This document shows positions 61,946 to 64,000 of a stretch of DNA of 64,000 bases, piece after piece. The stretch is from contig JACJZN010000008.1 in NCBI GenBank assembly GCA_020635565.1, positions 186,001 to 250,000 on the forward strand, given 5' to 3'. Made by a program: the position numbers and the translations under genes. The DNA comes from Flavobacteriales bacterium. Lineage in GTDB: Bacteria; Bacteroidota; Bacteroidia; Flavobacteriales_D; Parvicellaceae. How positions within the stretch are numbered: the first letter of the stretch is position 1; every line of letters begins with the position of its first letter. Below the pieces are notes generated by a model that saw only the letters and a list, made by a program, of their open reading frames with translations, had not been told where the DNA came from and ran no database searches.

Positions 61946-62926
61946 TTACTTTGCTGTTAGTTCTTTGTAGTACCATTCAATGGCTTCATCCAGTCCTTTT
62001 GCAACTGAATGCGAAGGATTATATCCTAGAATTCTTTTTGCTTTATCGATGGAGGCAAGTGAATGTTTTACATCTCCGATTCTTTCAGGCCCGAACCTAA
62101 TATCAACTTTTCCAATTGCTGGATTAATCTGAGAAAGAAGAGATTGTATCTTTTTTATCAAATCTAAAAGCACAGTGCGTTCTCCGAAAGCTACGTTGTA
62201 GACTTGATTAAATGCTTCAGGGTTTGTTGTTTCTGCCGCAAGTTCATTGGCTTGAATTACATTTTGAATATAGGTGAAGTCGCGTGTTTGACTTCCATCA
62301 CCATGAACGATTGGACTTTTTAAGTCTAGAAAACTACTAATGAATTTGGGGATTGCTGCAGCGTATGCACCATTCGGATCTTGTCTTCTTCCAAAAACAT
62401 TGAAATATCTCAAACCAATAATTTCTAGATCATAAAGGTTTGAAAATACGGAAGCATATAACTCATTTACATATTTAGTGACTGCATATGGAGAAAGTGG
62501 GGCTCCTATATTGTCTTCTGTTTTTGGTAAAATCTTACTGTCGCCATATGTAGAAGAACTTGCTGCGTACACAAATCTTAGAACGGAAGATTCGTTCGCT
62601 GCTACAAGCATATTCAAGAATCCATCAATGTTCACTTGATTTGTTGTGATCGGGTCATTGATTGATCTTGGAACAGATCCAAGGGCCGCTTGATGTAAGA
62701 TGATATCCATCCCTTCACATGCTTTTTTACAATCTTCCAGATTTCTGATGTCACCTTCTATTAGTTGGAAATCAAAATTGTCCATGTGCTCCGCAAGATT
62801 ATGCATGTGTCCTGTGGAGAAATTGTCAAGAACAGTCACTTGATTGTTTCGAAGAAAATATTCTGCCAAATTGGATCCTATGAAACCAGCTCCTCCTGTG
62901 ATTAAAATTTTCTTTCCTTCAAGCAT
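61946..62926 (-). CDS. UDP-HexNAc or UDP-HexNAcA 4-epimerase, WbpP/TviC-like
   Basis: A 326-residue extended SDR epimerase. The NAD-binding GGAGFIGS (11-18), the catalytic SSS and YAVTK (about 120-155), and segments GSVPRSINDP and GLRYFNVFGRRQDPNGAYAA are almost identical to the WbpP/TviC/WbgU group, which interconvert UDP-GlcNAc/UDP-GalNAc or their uronates. That substrate choice is by family resemblance. It is the first gene of the operon with an exact -7 box at 62944. In a wider context it would supply amino sugar for the polymer that the other operon genes transfer, sulfate and export. Confidence 0.88.
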   Translation of the reverse strand: MLEGKKILITGGAGFIGSNLAEYFLRNNQVTVLDNFSTGHMHNLAEHMDNFDFQLIEGDIRNLEDCKKACEGMDIILHQAALGSVPRSINDPITTNQVNIDGFLNMLVAANESSVLRFVYAASSSTYGDSKILPKTEDNIGAPLSPYAVTKYVNELYASVFSNLYDLEIIGLRYFNVFGRRQDPNGAYAAAIPKFISSFLDLKSPIVHGDGSQTRDFTYIQNVIQANELAAETTNPEAFNQVYNVAFGERTVLLDLIKKIQSLLSQINPAIGKVDIRFGPERIGDVKHSLASIDKAKRILGYNPSHSVAKGLDEAIEWYYKELTAK

Positions 62927-62943
62927 ATCTTAGTAATGAAGAT

Positions 62944-62951
62944 CAAAAATA
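62944..62951 (-). promoter_or_regulatory. -7 element of the polysaccharide operon
   Basis: Reads TATTTTTG on the minus strand, an exact TAnnTTTG. Start expected near 62938, about 12 bases before the ATG of the 4-epimerase. No TTTG at the -33 position. Confidence 0.55.
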
Positions 62952-63019
62952 CATTAAAGTTTGACAATAAGCGTTAAAGTGGTGACTTTTGGTCAAGGAT
63001 TTCCAATGTTAAATGACTG

Positions 63020-63060
63020 CAAGAAAAAGGCCCAATGATTTTTTTTAATCATTGGGCCTT
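63020..63060 (-). terminator. Rho-independent terminator of rny
   Basis: A perfect 14-bp stem (63027-63040 with 63047-63060, core GGCCCAATGATT) with a six-base loop. Read on the minus strand it is followed by a T run. It separates rny from the polysaccharide operon. Confidence 0.9.
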
Positions 63061-63079
63061 GAATTAATAAAATTAATAA

Positions 63080-64000
63080 CTACTTAGCGTATGCTACAGA
63101 TCTTTTCTCTCTAATCACAGTTACTTTAACTTGTCCTGGGTAGGTCATTTCTGTCTGGATTTTATGTGAAATCTCAAATGAAAGTTCTTCTGATCGTTTA
63201 TCGCTGATTTTATCCGCTTCCACAAGAACTCTTAGCTCTCTACCTGCTTGAATTGCATAGGCTGTGTTTACGCCATCATATGATAAAGCTAAATTCTCAA
63301 GATCTTTAATTCTCTGGATGTACGATTCCACGATCTCACGTCTTGCACCTGGTCTTGCACCTGAAATGGCATCACAAACCTGAACAATTGGTGAAATCAA
63401 GGTTGTCATTTCTATTTCATCGTGGTGAGCTCCAATAGCGTTACATACATCTGCCTTCTCTCCATATTTTTCGGCTAGTTTCATCCCAAGTATTGCGTGT
63501 GGCAATTCTGGTTCATCTTCTGGAACTTTACCAATATCGTGTAATAGACCAGCTCTTTTTGCAACTTTAGGATTTAGTCCTAATTCCGAGGCCATGGTAG
63601 CACATAAGTTTGCTACTTCTCTGGAGTGTTGAAGTAAATTTTGACCATAAGAAGAACGATACTTCATACGACCAACCATTTTGATTAATTCTGGGTGAAG
63701 TCCATGAATACCCAGGTCAATACAAGTTCTTTTTCCAGTTTCGATGATTTCCTCAGTGAGTGATTTTTTAGTTTTAGCTACAACTTCTTCAATTCTAGCC
63801 GGGTGAATTCTTCCATCACTTACTAATTGGTGAAGCGAAAGTCGTGCAATTTCTCTTCTTACTGGATCGAAACACGAAAGAATGATAGCCTCAGGTGTGT
63901 CATCTACAATAACTTCAACACCAGTAGCGGCTTCAATAGCTCGAATGTTTCTCCCTTCTCTACCAATGATTCGTCCCTTCATTTCATCGCTCTCGATATT
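63080..64000 (-). CDS. rny: Ribonuclease Y, C-terminal part (start outside window)
   Basis: The frame is open through the right edge, so the 5' end, with the membrane anchor and coiled coil, is missing. Visible are the KH domain (MKGRIIGREGRNIRAIEAATG, with GREGRN as its GXXG-like loop) and the HD domain (LLHDIGK, GAHHDEIE), which hold the catalytic metal site. The last residues are REKRSVAYAK, the normal end of RNase Y. It starts mRNA decay at the membrane. A terminator follows at 63020-63060. Confidence 0.93.
   Translation of the reverse strand, partial: NIESDEMKGRIIGREGRNIRAIEAATGVEVIVDDTPEAIILSCFDPVRREIARLSLHQLVSDGRIHPARIEEVVAKTKKSLTEEIIETGKRTCIDLGIHGLHPELIKMVGRMKYRSSYGQNLLQHSREVANLCATMASELGLNPKVAKRAGLLHDIGKVPEDEPELPHAILGMKLAEKYGEKADVCNAIGAHHDEIEMTTLISPIVQVCDAISGARPGARREIVESYIQRIKDLENLALSYDGVNTAYAIQAGRELRVLVEADKISDKRSEELSFEISHKIQTEMTYPGQVKVTVIREKRSVAYAK

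Noticed and set aside
1..64000. tRNA, rRNA, IS element, prophage or integrase genes
   Set aside because: I found no cloverleaf-like sequence, no transposase or integrase pattern and no terminal repeats by reading; a covariance search would be needed to rule out small RNAs.

Overview
The window is a 64 kb, AT-rich, gene-dense stretch of a bacterial chromosome of the phylum Bacteroidota, most likely order Flavobacteriales or a close relative. The evidence is a type IX secretion (T9SS) style C-terminal sorting domain and SprB-like repeats, a PorV/PorQ-family protein, a TonB-dependent receptor with an N-terminal carboxypeptidase-regulatory domain, a TamL-type lipoprotein, the sufABCD order, the GyrB/ParE/ParC set, and many exact copies of the Bacteroidota promoter -7 element TAnnTTTG, some with TTTG 19-20 bases upstream. 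I saw no rRNA, tRNA, CRISPR array, transposase, integrase or phage gene. The region looks like ordinary chromosome with one accessory-looking glycan locus at the right end.

Layout. 1-3.4 kb: end of an RND/MMPL transporter, rmlA and an isoprenyl diphosphate synthase on the + strand. 3.4-7.4 kb: small enzymes and membrane proteins (TIGR01777 epimerase, ABM monooxygenase, DUF805, a frameshifted DUF4389 gene, a fatty acid hydroxylase, a SpoU/TrmH methyltransferase). 7.5-12.9 kb: tamL, three tandem paralogues with a Cys4 motif followed by an internal signal-like helix, and two unknown genes. 13.0-18.6 kb: sufA-sufB-sufC-sufD, a SAM hydroxide adenosyltransferase and phoH. 18.9-28.0 kb: a three-gene outer-membrane/secretion unit (TonB-dependent receptor, 1399-residue surface protein, PorV/PorQ-like barrel). 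28.1-35.0 kb: greA, a HIT protein, ftsE, and a TPR protein/barrel/small membrane protein operon. 35.2-44.2 kb: gyrB, a sensor kinase, a bestrophin-like channel, a TPR-PD40 protein, an EI24-type membrane protein, purB and a membrane protein. 44.3-55.9 kb: a T9SS-exported SprB-repeat protein, then a minus-strand operon parE-parC-porin-unknown, and a secreted protein with a SPOR-like end. 55.9-62.9 kb: FkbM methyltransferase and a minus-strand polysaccharide operon. 63.1-64 kb: the C-terminal part of RNase Y.

The most interesting region is the minus-strand operon 62926 to 56808. It contains a WbpP/TviC-like UDP-HexNAc(A) 4-epimerase, a PAPS-type sulfotransferase, a GT4 glycosyltransferase, a predicted secreted D-glucuronyl C5-epimerase homologue and a Wzx-type flippase, all within a few bases of each other or overlapping. 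C5-epimerisation plus sulfation is the hallmark of heparan/dermatan-type glycosaminoglycan maturation, so this may make a sulfated, uronate-containing surface polysaccharide. That is inference from families and order only.

Other points of interest are the three tandem Cys4/internal-helix proteins, the TonB receptor/surface protein/PorV-like trio, a probable one-base frameshift in the DUF4389 gene, a ParC that ends in a sliding-clamp-like pentapeptide, and repeated convergent gene pairs whose stop codons touch or overlap.
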